Shown: positions 19,679 through 28,426 of the stretch, in pieces
How the letters are laid out: each line of letters begins with the position of its first letter
How positions within the stretch are numbered: position 1 is the stretch's first letter
DNA from: Betaproteobacteria bacterium
GTDB lineage: Bacteria > Pseudomonadota > Gammaproteobacteria > Burkholderiales > SG8-39
Reading direction: 5' to 3'
NCBI GenBank assembly: GCA_016195915.1
Contig: JACPYS010000014.1
Span: 88,096-152,095 of the forward strand
DNA: 64,000 bases
The notes under the pieces: model-generated
Databases searched by the model: none
What the model saw: only the letters and a program-made list of their open reading frames with translations
What the model was told of the DNA's origin: nothing
Translations under genes and position numbers: made by a program

Positions 19679-21842
19679 CAGCGGCTACCTCCACAATGAT
19701 TCGAGTCCCTTTCCTCGGGCACTCGACGCGCATGCCGCCCCCCACCGCTTCCGCACGCTCGCGCATTACCGCCATGCCCCACCCGGCATGCGGCCGGTCG
19801 TTTGCGCCGTGCACAGGAAGAACGCCGCGTCCATTGTCCTCGATCACCAGCCGTACACGGCCGGCACCGGTGGTCAGCGCGATACGCGCCTGCGAGGCGG
19901 CGGCGTGCTTTGCGGCATTCGTGAGCGCTTCCTGAACGATGCGAAACATCGCGAGTTCCACCTCGGGCGCCGGTCGCGGCTGCAGCGTGTCGCCGTGCAC
20001 CGAAACCGGCAGCCCGGTGCGAAGCTCGAACTGCCGCGCGTGCCATTCGATCGCCTTGTACAGGCCGTAATCATCGAGCAGAGGCGGTCTCAGGTCGGAC
20101 ATGACTTGCCGCACCGAGCCCATCGTTTCCTTCATCAACTGCGCCATGTCGTCGAACGTTTTCGCGGAGTTTCTCGCCGTCTTGTCCGGCAAGCTGCCGC
20201 GTATCGTCTCGAGGCCGATTCCGAGCACGCTCAGGTTCTGGCCGACGAGATCATGCAGGTCCGCCGCGAGGCGGCGGCGCTCCGCTTCCTGGACGGAAAC
20301 GAGGCGGCGCAGCAGGTCGCGGATCTGCACCGCCGACTCGCGCTCGGTCTGCTCGGCACGCTTGCGCTCGGTGACATCCATGATGGTGCCGCGCAACTGC
20401 GCGCCATTGCTGTCCGGTAGCGGCTGCAATATGAAATGCACCCAGCGTTCGTCGCTGCCCCCATGCTCGAGACGATATTCCAGGCTGCCGGTCGTGGCCA
20501 TGCCGGCGGAAAGCGCAACGGCGGCGTCGAATGCCACGCGGTCGACCGGGTGCAGGCGAGACAGGAACGCGTCGTAGGGCAGAGGCGCCGCGGACGGTTC
20601 CAGGCCGAGGATGCGCAAGGTCTCTGCCGAGCAGGTCATTTCCCTCGCATTCATGTCGAGCGCCCAGCTCCCAAGACGGGCCAGTTGTTGCGCATCCGCG
20701 AGACTCATTTCGCTTTCGCGCAACTCGCGCGTGATCTCCCCGGCCAGCGCCACCGCACGCTCGCGCGACGAGGCGAACGAGTAAAGCACGCCGAACAGAA
20801 GCGCGCTCGAGAGCAGCCCTCCGGCGAGGACCAGCCACGGCAATTGGGCGTCCGCGCGCTGAACGAACGCGCTTTGGGGAGCGCTGAAGTGGAGCTCCCA
20901 GGTCCGTCCGGCCAGTTCAAAAGGAAGCATCGCGTCGAAGTGGGACGCTCCGCTGGGCATGGCAACATCGTCCCGAGGTACGCCATCCGCTTTCTGTGCG
21001 CTGTCATAGAGCAGTGTCAGTTGCTGTTTCTCGGTGCGGTCTTCTCCGACAGTACCGGCATCGTAGAGTCGGTAGCGCATGGAAGTCATCGTGGTCTCGT
21101 CGAGCACACCGGTCATGAGATTGCGTACGTCGTACCCGGCGCCGACCGTGCCGACGAACGCAGCCCTGCGGTCATCGACGGTATTGAGCCGGGCCCCATC
21201 GCGATAAACGGTTAGACGCATCGCCAAGCCCACGAACCGGTCCTTGCCTACACTGAGGAGCCGACCGGAGGAGATCAACTCCCCCGTGTCGCGTAGGCGA
21301 TTAATCGCCTTAGCCCGCACGTCCGTCGAGCCGATATCCAGGCCAAATGCGAACTCGTTTCCCACCATCGGTTCAAGATAGATGAGTACGTGATGCTCAG
21401 GCCGATTGCCCGGCGGTTTGATCATGAACTCCGGGTAGCCGCGCGGATCGAGACTGGTGTCGCGCCGCACTTCCTCCTCCAGATGTCGCTTTTCGCGCGC
21501 CTGGATGTGACGGGCGTAGTTCAGCACCTCGAATCCGGGATAGTTCTGCTTGAGATCCAACGACTCCACATAGCGATGAAATTCGGCCCGGCTGAGCGAG
21601 CCCCGCGCCGCGAAGAGCGCCTTGAGGCCGTATGTGACACCGACGTACGAGCGCAAGCGTTTTTCGATGATGTGCTTGGCGTCGGCGGCCTGGCTATCGA
21701 AACGCAGCCTCGCGTCCTGGTCGATGTCGTGTTGGGTATACGCGAACAGCCAGAAAGCAAGCCCGACGCTGGCGGCAGAAACAATTAGCGGACCCAGGAT
21801 CTTCCTGACGGCCCGCTGAACTACGCTTACGTCGTCGGTCAT
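19656..21842 (-). CDS. CHASE-PAS hybrid-type sensor histidine kinase (HisKA_3, NarX-like)
   Basis: 728 aa. There is one TM near residues 15-35, an extracytoplasmic CHASE domain (about 60-270, with RRDTSLDPRGYPEFMIKPPG), a second TM near 335-355, and a PAS domain (about 380-490). Then comes HisKA_3 with the phospho-accepting His in RRRLAADLHDLVGQ (about H527), and an HATPase_c domain ending in DNGRGV and GWGMAVMRERAEAVGG. CHASE domains sense small ligands such as cytokinin-like compounds or peptides; the ligand here is unknown. It overlaps its response regulator. Confidence 0.9.
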   Translation of the reverse strand: MTDDVSVVQRAVRKILGPLIVSAASVGLAFWLFAYTQHDIDQDARLRFDSQAADAKHIIEKRLRSYVGVTYGLKALFAARGSLSRAEFHRYVESLDLKQNYPGFEVLNYARHIQAREKRHLEEEVRRDTSLDPRGYPEFMIKPPGNRPEHHVLIYLEPMVGNEFAFGLDIGSTDVRAKAINRLRDTGELISSGRLLSVGKDRFVGLAMRLTVYRDGARLNTVDDRRAAFVGTVGAGYDVRNLMTGVLDETTMTSMRYRLYDAGTVGEDRTEKQQLTLLYDSAQKADGVPRDDVAMPSGASHFDAMLPFELAGRTWELHFSAPQSAFVQRADAQLPWLVLAGGLLSSALLFGVLYSFASSRERAVALAGEITRELRESEMSLADAQQLARLGSWALDMNAREMTCSAETLRILGLEPSAAPLPYDAFLSRLHPVDRVAFDAAVALSAGMATTGSLEYRLEHGGSDERWVHFILQPLPDSNGAQLRGTIMDVTERKRAEQTERESAVQIRDLLRRLVSVQEAERRRLAADLHDLVGQNLSVLGIGLETIRGSLPDKTARNSAKTFDDMAQLMKETMGSVRQVMSDLRPPLLDDYGLYKAIEWHARQFELRTGLPVSVHGDTLQPRPAPEVELAMFRIVQEALTNAAKHAAASQARIALTTGAGRVRLVIEDNGRGVLPVHGANDRPHAGWGMAVMRERAEAVGGGMRVECPRKGTRIIVEVAAGDQNHPG

Positions 21843-21856
21843 GCCCTTCCCGGGCG

Positions 21857-21886
21857 AAAAAGACCGGGAGATATCCCCCGGTCTTC
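21857..21886 (-). terminator. Intrinsic terminator of the repeat-protein gene
   Basis: A 9-bp perfect stem (21860-21868 with 21877-21885, AAGACCGGG/CCCGGTCTT) is followed on the minus strand by a T-run. It lies 27 bp after the stop of the Trp-Cys repeat gene and 15 bp before the kinase ATG. It separates the repeat gene from the two-component genes. Confidence 0.8.
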
Positions 21887-21898
21887 ACATCCTACTCG

Positions 21899-21909
21899 TG
21901 TCTGTCGGG
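21899..21909 (-). promoter_or_regulatory. Copy of the TGTCTGTCGGG motif upstream of the sensor kinase
   Basis: An exact copy of the 11-bp core also found at 18513 and 18990. It lies 57 bp upstream of the kinase ATG and between the repeat-gene stop and its terminator. The role is inferred only from position and recurrence. Confidence 0.3.
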
Positions 21910-21912
21910 GCT

Positions 21913-22605
21913 TCAGTTCACCGACGCCAGCGTCGGCCGAACAGTTACATCGACCGTGCCATGGCGTGGCGTGGCCGCAACACACCATGCGCTCTCCGGT
22001 TTCATCGAGGGCTCGGCCGCAACACACCAAGCGCTCTCCGGCTTCATCGAGGGCTTGGCCGCAACACACCAAGCGCTCTCCGGTTTCATCGAGGGCTTGG
22101 CCGCAACACACCAAGCGCTCTCCGGTTTCATCGAGGGCTTGGCCACGACACACCAAGCGCTCTCCGGTTTCATCGAGGGCTTGGCCACGACACACCAAGC
22201 CCCGCCATTCGGCAGGCGCTCCCCGAACTCACGCTCATAGATGCGGTGCATGTTCTCGGCCGCAGCGCGCGAGTTCGCCGCATCCTCTTCCCCGCGCATT
22301 CCAAAGTAGGGGAAGTGGTGCAGGAAGTAGCCGAATACGTTCTGGCAATCCTCGGCGTACTTCAGCGTATCGAGAATGTGCCCGTGCCAGAACTTGTCCA
22401 CGTCCTTGGTCGGCGCAATCGTCTCGTCGGGAAATTTCACGAGCAGCGTCAGGAAGCGGGTATAGGCCAGTTCCATCCGGTCGGCGTACTCGCGCGACCA
22501 GCCCTGGCCGCCTTCCGGGTCCATCAGTTTCACTTTGATGGGTTCGAGCTCGAGCGCCTGGATCGCTGCGACCATCTGTTCGACGGATTTGTTCGTTGCA
22601 TTCAT
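21913..22605 (-). CDS. PF07173-like ('glycine-rich domain-containing protein-like') protein with six C-terminal Trp-Cys repeats
   Basis: 230 aa, unknown function. Residues 1-130 resemble the GRDP-like (PF07173) domain: KVKLMDPEGGQGWS, DVDKFWHGHILDTLKYAEDC and VFGYFLHHFPYFGMRGEED. Residues 136-210 are a tandem array of a 14-residue unit, AWCVxAxPSMKPES, with AWC at 136, 150, 164, 178, 192 and 206. The unit is nearly invariant; position 5 is Ala or Val and position 7 is Lys, Glu or Thr. It has no signal peptide or TM. A GAAGGAAC ribosome site precedes the ATG, and a strong terminator follows. A folded N-terminal domain plus a repeated Cys/Trp tail is reminiscent of multi-core modified peptides, but no modifying enzyme is recognised nearby. 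A metal-binding or simple structural tail is also possible. Confidence 0.8.
   Translation of the reverse strand: MNATNKSVEQMVAAIQALELEPIKVKLMDPEGGQGWSREYADRMELAYTRFLTLLVKFPDETIAPTKDVDKFWHGHILDTLKYAEDCQNVFGYFLHHFPYFGMRGEEDAANSRAAAENMHRIYEREFGERLPNGGAWCVVAKPSMKPESAWCVVAKPSMKPESAWCVAAKPSMKPESAWCVAAKPSMKPESAWCVAAEPSMKPESAWCVAATPRHGTVDVTVRPTLASVN
21973..22198. repeat. 42-bp tandem repeat (about 5.4 copies) encoding the 14-residue units
   Basis: The landmark GGCC(GCA/ACG)ACACACCA occurs at 21973, 22015, 22057, 22099, 22141 and 22183, exactly 42 bp apart. Few substitutions separate the copies, pointing to recent expansion or gene conversion. Because 42 is a multiple of three, all frames stay open on both strands, which creates long spurious reading frames. 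Confidence 0.95.
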
Positions 22606-22721
22606 TGGATGTTCCTTCTGAAAGTTGTGGGAAAACGCGCAATTGCCCCAGCGGCGTGCCGCGTCCGGACGAGCCGGGACTCGCTGCCGGGGTCACTCAG
22701 CCTAAGAAAACGCGCTTGCCC

Positions 22722-22741
22722 TGTCTGTCAGGAAACCTTGA
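22722..22741 (-). promoter_or_regulatory. Shared 20-bp element upstream of the repeat-protein gene
   Basis: It matches 18990-19009 at 19 of 20 bases in the same orientation, 117 bp upstream of the repeat-protein ATG. It probably lies in the promoter region of that gene. The regulatory role is inference. Confidence 0.4.
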
Positions 22742-22811
22742 TCGCATCATCAAAAGTTTTGCGGTTCTGCGAATTCTTCTCACGGGAGGCTGTCATTCGA
22801 GCGCAAGGGCA

Positions 22812-24059
22812 TCACGAACGGCTCTGCGGGCCGCTCGCCGCCGCCCGCACGCGCAGCACCCGCGCCAGCCAGCCCGCCACGGCCGCGACGATGCCGCACG
22901 CTGCCGCGATCAGGAACGGCAGTGCATAACTTCCGGTGAGGTCGAACAGGTACCCGGCCAACCACGGACCGAGCGCGCTGCCGAGAGCGCTCCCAAACAG
23001 GCCGACACCGACGATGGCGCCGAAGTGCGGTCCGCTGAAACGGTCGCTCACCATCGCCGGGATGAGCGCCGCGGTCACGGAGTAGCCCAACCCGAGGAGC
23101 ACCGCGTAACCGTAGGCGCCCCAGCGCGAGGGTCCGGCGCCGAGCACGGCGAGCGTACCCACGCTCGATACCATGATTGCAATACCCGCGATATAGACGA
23201 TTTCCCGCTCGATGCGGTCGGAGAGCCAGCCGCCGCCGGTCTTGCCGATGATGCTCGACAGACCGACCACGCCGACCACCGAAGCCGCGACGATCGCGGC
23301 GAAGCCGTGATCGACGAGGTATACGACCTGGTGTACGTGCAGTGTTTGCGAGCACACATTGCCGAAGAAGAACGCCGCTACCATCAGCCAGAACGGCGCG
23401 CCGCGCATCGATTGAGCGAGCGTCATCGCGCGCGTTTCGAGTTGCGGCGCCGCAATTGCCGCCGCAGGCGCCGCGGCGCGCGCGGGCGAGGGTGCGTCCC
23501 TGCGCATCAGGTAGAGCGACGAAGGCACGATCCAGGCAGCGCAGATCAGCCCGAGCAGGTGAAACGCCCGGCGCCAGCCGTAGGCGTCGATCAACAACTG
23601 GCACAGCGGAACCACCAGCAGCATGCCGACGCCGACGCCCGAACTGGCGATGCCCATCGCGAGGCCCAGCCGATCGCGGAAGTCGCGTTGCACCTGAACC
23701 ACCGCAGGAATCCAGCCGCAGGCGGCCACCGCCAGGGCGGTGAGCGCGCCGAAGCTCAGATAGAGTTGCCAGGGAGTGGCGATGAAGCTGTCGATCCACA
23801 GCGCAAGCCCGAGCGCCACGCCGCCACCTGCCATGAGGCCCAGCGGCCGTACTCGTGCGCACAGAGTTCCGATCAAGGGGTTGACCGCGCCGTGCACCAG
23901 CGTGAACACCGAGAACGCTCCGGCGAGCATCGACCGGCTCCAGCCGAATTCCTCCAGCAGCGCCACCAGAAATACGCTGTAGGAATACCAGACGCCGTAG
24001 GACAGCGCGAGCGACAGCGCAATCACTCCCAGCCTCAGGTAGCGGCGCGGTGGGTTCAA
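22812..24059 (-). CDS. MFS transporter
   Basis: 415 aa from a TTG at 24059. The frame stays open to 24344, but the extra residues are not membrane-like and would overlap the divergent ybgC gene. About 12 hydrophobic segments. The loop 2-3 region has VHGAVNPLIGTLCARVRPLG, the usual place of the MFS motif. The central loop (about 195-225) is Ala/Pro-rich. It resembles monocarboxylate/oxalate-formate antiporter-like MFS proteins (YwbF/OxlT type) with a long periodicity of Gly-rich helices. Substrate unknown. The gene lies upstream of the repeat-protein gene with a 206-bp gap, so co-regulation is possible but not shown. Confidence 0.8.
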   Translation of the reverse strand: MNPPRRYLRLGVIALSLALSYGVWYSYSVFLVALLEEFGWSRSMLAGAFSVFTLVHGAVNPLIGTLCARVRPLGLMAGGGVALGLALWIDSFIATPWQLYLSFGALTALAVAACGWIPAVVQVQRDFRDRLGLAMGIASSGVGVGMLLVVPLCQLLIDAYGWRRAFHLLGLICAAWIVPSSLYLMRRDAPSPARAAAPAAAIAAPQLETRAMTLAQSMRGAPFWLMVAAFFFGNVCSQTLHVHQVVYLVDHGFAAIVAASVVGVVGLSSIIGKTGGGWLSDRIEREIVYIAGIAIMVSSVGTLAVLGAGPSRWGAYGYAVLLGLGYSVTAALIPAMVSDRFSGPHFGAIVGVGLFGSALGSALGPWLAGYLFDLTGSYALPFLIAAACGIVAAVAGWLARVLRVRAAASGPQSRS

Positions 24060-24254
24060 CCGCGTGCCACCGCGACTATGGAGGGGAAATCGATTTCCAT
24101 CGGCGCGATGGTAGCGGAATCCACTTCGGTCCAGCAGCGCGGCCCGGCCGCGGCCTGGTTTCGCAATTTCGCTGCAGCAGATGCACAATGGCGCCTTGCT
24201 GCTCCATGACGATACCGAACGGCAGCCGCCCTCGCCGCGGCGCGGGCTGAGCGC

Positions 24255-24674
24255 GTGAGTGACGCACGCGAGCGTGTGTTTGCAGTTCCGGTCCGCGTCT
24301 ACTATCAGGACACCGATGCGGGCGGGGTGGTTTTCCACGCGCAATACCTCTCATTCATGGAGCGCGCGCGCACGGAGTTGCTGAACGCCTCGGGGTTCGA
24401 CATTGCGCGTTTCGCCGAGGACGACGGGATTGTGTTCATGGTCCATCAGATTGCCGTGCGTTACCACCGCCCGGCGCGGCTCAACGACCTGCTTTCGGTG
24501 TCGGCCGAAGTGGTTAAAATGGGCCATGCGAGTCTTGTATTCCGCCAGAAGGTGGAACGCGGCGCGCAGTTGCTGGTCGAAGCCGATGTGACCGTCGCGC
24601 TGGTCGAGCGCGCGCGCGAGAGACCCGCCCGCATACCCGACAAGCTCAAGCGCCTACTGGAGCGTGGCACATGA
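24255..24674 (+). CDS. ybgC: Tol-Pal system-associated acyl-CoA thioesterase YbgC
   Basis: 139 aa 4-hydroxybenzoyl-CoA thioesterase-like hotdog protein. It has the catalytic motif YYQDTDAGGVVFH (about 16-28, with the key Asp) and YLSFMERARTELL. It hydrolyses short-chain or phospholipid-pathway acyl-CoA/ACP. GTG start; the stop overlaps tolQ by 4 bp, as in the usual ybgC-tolQ order. Confidence 0.92.
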   Translation: MSDARERVFAVPVRVYYQDTDAGGVVFHAQYLSFMERARTELLNASGFDIARFAEDDGIVFMVHQIAVRYHRPARLNDLLSVSAEVVKMGHASLVFRQKVERGAQLLVEADVTVALVERARERPARIPDKLKRLLERGT

Positions 24675-25351
24675 CAGTGACGCAGGACCTGGAAATCTGG
24701 ACGCTCGTCGTCAATGCGAGCATCGTGGTGAAGCTGGTGATGGCGCTGCTGCTCGCGGTGTCGTTCATGAGCTGGCTGTTCATTTTCAGCAAGCTGTTCG
24801 CGATCCGCCGTGCGCGCGCGCAGACCGAGACCTTCGAGCGCGAATTCTGGAGCGGTAACGACCTGAACTCGCTCTACCAGGGCGCGGTGAACAACCGCCA
24901 TACCATCGGCAGCCAGGAACGCATCTTCGAAGCCGGATTCCGGGAGTTCGCCAAGCTGCGCAGCCAGCGCGGCACCGACGTGACCACCATGGTCGATGGC
25001 GCGCGGCGTGCGATGCGCGCCACCTACCAGCGCGAGATGGACCACCTCGAGCGCCACCTGGCGTTTCTCGCCTCGACCGGATCGGTCAGCCCTTACGTCG
25101 GACTGTTCGGAACCGTGTGGGGGATCATGCATGCCTTCCGCGGCCTCGCCAACGTGCAGCAGGCGACGCTTGCGCAGGTCGCACCGGGCATCGCCGAAGC
25201 CCTGGTCGCCACCGCGATCGGCCTGTTCGCCGCGATTCCCGCAGTGGTTGCGTATAACCGTTACTCGCACGACATCGATCGCCTCGCAATCCGCTTCGAA
25301 AGCTTCATGGAAGAGTTCTCGAACATTCTGCAGAGGCAGGCGGGCAGGTGA
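24671..25351 (+). CDS. tolQ: Tol-Pal system proton channel subunit TolQ
   Basis: 226 aa, three TM segments (about 18-38, 133-155, 167-190). It has the conserved SVSPYVGLFGTVWGIMHAF and AEALVATAIGLFAAIPAV. With TolR it forms the inner-membrane proton-driven motor that energises TolA during outer-membrane invagination at division. It overlaps both ybgC and tolR by 4 bp. Confidence 0.95.
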   Translation: MTVTQDLEIWTLVVNASIVVKLVMALLLAVSFMSWLFIFSKLFAIRRARAQTETFEREFWSGNDLNSLYQGAVNNRHTIGSQERIFEAGFREFAKLRSQRGTDVTTMVDGARRAMRATYQREMDHLERHLAFLASTGSVSPYVGLFGTVWGIMHAFRGLANVQQATLAQVAPGIAEALVATAIGLFAAIPAVVAYNRYSHDIDRLAIRFESFMEEFSNILQRQAGR

Positions 25352-25773
25352 GACTGCGCAGCAAGCGAGGGCCGATGCACGAGATCAACGTCGTGCCGTA
25401 CGTCGACGTGATGCTGGTGTTGCTCGTGATCTTCATGGTCACGGCGCCGCTCGTGACGCCGGGCGTGGTCGATCTGCCGAGCATCGGCAAATCGTCTCAG
25501 GCGCCGCTTTCGCCGCTCGAGGTGATCATCAAGGAAGACGCATCGATCACGCTGCGCAGCCGCGATGCGAAGGGCGCGGTGCTCGATGAGCGTCGCGTGT
25601 CGAAGGACGAGCTGCCCGCGGTGATCAAGGCCGAGCAGTCCAAAGGCGCAGACCGCCCGGTGCTGATTGCGGCCGACAAGAGCGTGCGCTACGAGGCGGT
25701 GCTCAACGTCATGGACGAATTGCGCAAGCAGCAGGTGAAGCGCGTCGGCCTGCTGGTCAAACCCGCGAACTGA
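25348..25773 (+). CDS. tolR: Tol-Pal system protein TolR
   Basis: 141 aa ExbD/TolR family protein. It has a short cytoplasmic N-terminus, one TM (about 15-35) with the conserved Asp in VPYVDVMLVLL that forms the proton path, and a periplasmic domain (about 60-141). GTG start overlapping tolQ by 4 bp; 3 bp before tolA. Confidence 0.94.
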   Translation: MRLRSKRGPMHEINVVPYVDVMLVLLVIFMVTAPLVTPGVVDLPSIGKSSQAPLSPLEVIIKEDASITLRSRDAKGAVLDERRVSKDELPAVIKAEQSKGADRPVLIAADKSVRYEAVLNVMDELRKQQVKRVGLLVKPAN

Positions 25774-25776
25774 GTC

Positions 25777-26523
25777 ATGGCCGAGGCGCTGGCACCGCAG
25801 TTCGAGCACTACGAGCCGAGCTTCGTGCCGTCGGCGGCGCTTGCGATGGCGGTGCACCTGCTGCTCGCCGCGATCCTCGTGTTCGGGGTGCGCTGGCAAT
25901 GGCGTCCGCTCGAAAGTGTGATGGTGGAACTTTGGGAGCCGTCCCCGCCGGTGGCGGAGGCGCCGCGCATCGAGCCGCCGGCGGAACCCAGGCCCGCGCC
26001 GAAACCCGAGCCTGTCGTCGAGCCGCCGAAGCCGGACATTGCGGTGACGGCGCCGCCGCCAAAGGCCGTCGTCAAACCCAAGCCCGAACCCAGGCCTGAG
26101 CCCCGTCCGGCTGCGCTACCGCGCGAGGATGTTCAGAAGCGGCTGCGCGAAGAACTCGCGCGCGAGCAGCAGGCGATGAGCACCGCGCGCGAAAAACAGG
26201 ACTTCAAGGCGCGGCTCGAGGGCGAGCAGGCGGCGGCGGCGAAGAAATCGATGGACATCTATGCCGGACGCATTCGCGGCAAGATACGTGGAAATATCGT
26301 CACTCCGCCGGACGTAAAGGGAAATCCGGAAGCGATCTTCGACGTGATCCAGCTGCCCACTGGGGAAGTTCTCTCGGTCAAGCTGAGGAAGTCCAGCGGC
26401 CATCGCGCCTATGACGAGGCGGTCGAGCGCGCGATCCTGAAATCGTCCCCATTGCCAAGGCCGGACAAGCCGGAGCTTTTTATGCGCACGCTGGAACTTA
26501 GGTTCCGCCCGCTGGACCCGTAG
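25777..26523 (+). CDS. tolA: Tol-Pal system protein TolA
   Basis: 248 aa. There is one N-terminal TM (about 22-40), then a Pro/Lys/Glu-rich periplasmic stretch (about 60-110), then a charged helical region (about 110-160, EELAREQQAM, EGEQAAAAKKS). The C-terminal TonB/TolA-type domain has GEVLSVKLRKSSGHRAYDEAVERAI. It is shorter than E. coli TolA (421 aa) because the central helix is short, which is common in betaproteobacteria. It links the TolQR motor to TolB/Pal. Confidence 0.92.
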   Translation: MAEALAPQFEHYEPSFVPSAALAMAVHLLLAAILVFGVRWQWRPLESVMVELWEPSPPVAEAPRIEPPAEPRPAPKPEPVVEPPKPDIAVTAPPPKAVVKPKPEPRPEPRPAALPREDVQKRLREELAREQQAMSTAREKQDFKARLEGEQAAAAKKSMDIYAGRIRGKIRGNIVTPPDVKGNPEAIFDVIQLPTGEVLSVKLRKSSGHRAYDEAVERAILKSSPLPRPDKPELFMRTLELRFRPLDP

Positions 26524-26526
26524 GCA

Positions 26527-27852
26527 ATGGCAGTGGCCTGCGTTGGATATAATCCCGATGTGAATTCGCTTTCCAGATCGGTCGCCAAGGCATTGTTTGC
26601 GGCGATCCTGGCGCTGATGGCGCCGCTCGCGTTCGCCCAGCTCTCGATCGAGATCACGGGTGCGGGCGCCAATCGCATTCCGATCGCGGTAGTCCCGTTT
26701 GCAGGCGAGGGGGCGATGTCCTCGCGCATCTCGGCAATCGTGCGGGCGGACCTGGAACGCAGCGGGTTGTTCCGCGCGCTCGAAGTCCCCGCTTCCAACG
26801 CGCCGATTACCGAAGCAAGCGCGGTCAACTTCGACGAGTGGCGCTCGCGTCTCGCCGATGCGCTGGTGCAGGGGAGCCTCGCGGCGCTGCCCGACGGGCG
26901 GTTCGAAGTGCGTTTCCGGCTGTTCGACGTACCGAAGCAGGTCGCCGTGGGCGGCATCGCCTTCACGCTCCAGCCCGGACAGTTGCGCGCGACGGCGCAT
27001 CGCCTCGCCGACTATATCTACGAAAAGCTCACGGGCGAGCGCGGCGTGTTCAGCACCCGGGTGGCCTACGTGGTGAAGCGCGGGGCGCGCTTTGAACTGC
27101 AGATCGCCGACGCGGACGGGGGCGGGGAAGAAACCGCGCTCGCCTCGTTCGAGCCGATCATCTCTCCCGCGTGGTCGCCCGACGGGCGGCACCTGGCGTA
27201 CGTTTCATTCGAGAACAAGAAGCCGGTGGTGTACGTGCACTCGCTGCTCGATGGCAAACGCCAGGTGGCGGCGAACTTCAAGGGTTCCAACAGCGCCCCC
27301 GCCTGGTCGCCCGACGGGTCGCGGCTCGCGGTGGTGCTCTCGAGGGATGGCGGCTCGCAGTTGTTCATGGTGAATGCGGACGGCAGCGGGGTGCGGCGCC
27401 TGGCGAGTTCCAGCGGGATCGATACCGAACCCCAGTTCTCGCCCGACGGACAATGGATCTATTTCACTTCCGACCGCGGCGGCAGCCCGCAGATCTACCG
27501 CATTCCGGCAGGCGGGGGCGACACCCAGCGCGTCACCTTCGAGGGCAACTACAACGTGTCGCCGCGCGTGAGTCCGGACGGCAAGAGCCTCGCTTACATC
27601 GCGCGCAACGGGGGTAAGTTCCAGGTTGCATTGCTCGATCTTTCCAGCCGCCAGACGCAACTCCTCACCGACAGCGATCGCGACGAATCTCCCAGTTTCT
27701 CGCCCAACGGGCGCATGATCCTGCTGGCGACCGTGATCGGCGGCCGCGGCGTGCTTTCGGCGGTGTCGAGCGACGGCCGCGTCAAGCAGCGAATCACGAC
27801 GGCATCGGGGGACGTGCGCGAGCCGGCGTGGGGACCGTTCATCAAGGAATAA
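26527..27852 (+). CDS. tolB: Tol-Pal system beta-propeller protein TolB
   Basis: 441 aa, with a signal peptide ending in PLAFAQ. The N-terminal TolB domain (about 45-180) is followed by a six-bladed WD40-like propeller with repeated SPDG/SPNG motifs at about 217, 261, 305, 349 and 393. It is periplasmic and binds Pal and TolA. The ATG lies 3 bp after the tolA stop; a GTG at 26560 is a plausible shorter start, closer to the hydrophobic core of the signal peptide. Confidence 0.93.
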   Translation: MAVACVGYNPDVNSLSRSVAKALFAAILALMAPLAFAQLSIEITGAGANRIPIAVVPFAGEGAMSSRISAIVRADLERSGLFRALEVPASNAPITEASAVNFDEWRSRLADALVQGSLAALPDGRFEVRFRLFDVPKQVAVGGIAFTLQPGQLRATAHRLADYIYEKLTGERGVFSTRVAYVVKRGARFELQIADADGGGEETALASFEPIISPAWSPDGRHLAYVSFENKKPVVYVHSLLDGKRQVAANFKGSNSAPAWSPDGSRLAVVLSRDGGSQLFMVNADGSGVRRLASSSGIDTEPQFSPDGQWIYFTSDRGGSPQIYRIPAGGGDTQRVTFEGNYNVSPRVSPDGKSLAYIARNGGKFQVALLDLSSRQTQLLTDSDRDESPSFSPNGRMILLATVIGGRGVLSAVSSDGRVKQRITTASGDVREPAWGPFIKE

Positions 27853-27868
27853 CAACAGGAGGCAAATC

Positions 27869-28426
27869 ATGCGGGGAATTTTCATGCTGGTCGCGGCGAG
27901 CGCGCTGCTCGCGGCGTGTTCGAGCACTCCGATGGGCGAGCAGCCGGCAGCCGGCGTGGAGGAGCGTTCGCCGGCCAAGCCGGGCCCGGTACCGGCAAGC
28001 AAGCCGGTCGCGCAAAAGCCGATCCCCGCGGTCGTGCTCCCGGGCAAGCCACCCGCGCCGATGAGTCCTTTGCGCGACCCCAACAACATACTTTCCAAGC
28101 GTAGCGTTTTCTTCGACTACGACAAGTACGATGTCAAGGACGAGTACAAGGCGCTGGTTCAGGCCCACGCGCAGTACCTGCGCAGCAATCCCGGTGCGAA
28201 GATGCTGATCCAGGGTAACACCGACGAGCGCGGCAGCCGCGAGTACAACCTCGCGCTCGGCCAGCGCCGCGCCGACGCGATGAAGAAGATGATGCTGCTG
28301 GTCGGTGGGAAGGAAGAGCAGATCGAGTCGGTGAGCCTCGGTGAGGAGAAGCCGCGCGCGCAGGGCTCCACCGAGGAGGCCTACGCGCAGAACCGGCGCG
28401 GCGACATCCTTTACTCCGGCGAATGA
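27869..28426 (+). CDS. pal: Peptidoglycan-associated lipoprotein Pal
   Basis: 185 aa. It has a lipoprotein signal with lipobox LLAACSS (Cys about residue 16), a Pro/Lys-rich linker to about residue 70, and an OmpA-type domain with FFDYDKYDV and GNTDERGSREYNLALGQRRA, which bind peptidoglycan. It is anchored in the outer membrane. A strong AGGAGG ribosome site lies upstream; it overlaps cpoB by 4 bp. Confidence 0.95.
   Translation: MRGIFMLVAASALLAACSSTPMGEQPAAGVEERSPAKPGPVPASKPVAQKPIPAVVLPGKPPAPMSPLRDPNNILSKRSVFFDYDKYDVKDEYKALVQAHAQYLRSNPGAKMLIQGNTDERGSREYNLALGQRRADAMKKMMLLVGGKEEQIESVSLGEEKPRAQGSTEEAYAQNRRGDILYSGE

Noticed and set aside
21973..22198. CRISPR-like array
   Set aside because: The 42-bp units are directly tandem without unique spacers and encode an in-frame protein repeat.
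21841..22929. Long plus-strand reading frames through the 42-bp repeats (for example a 362-residue frame)
   Set aside because: They exist because the repeat length is a multiple of three and lacks stops in every frame; no ribosome site, no similarity, and the minus frame has a recognisable domain, start signal and terminator.
24060..24344. N-terminal extension of the MFS transporter
   Set aside because: Not membrane-like, rich in Cys/Arg/Ser, and overlaps the divergent ybgC gene.
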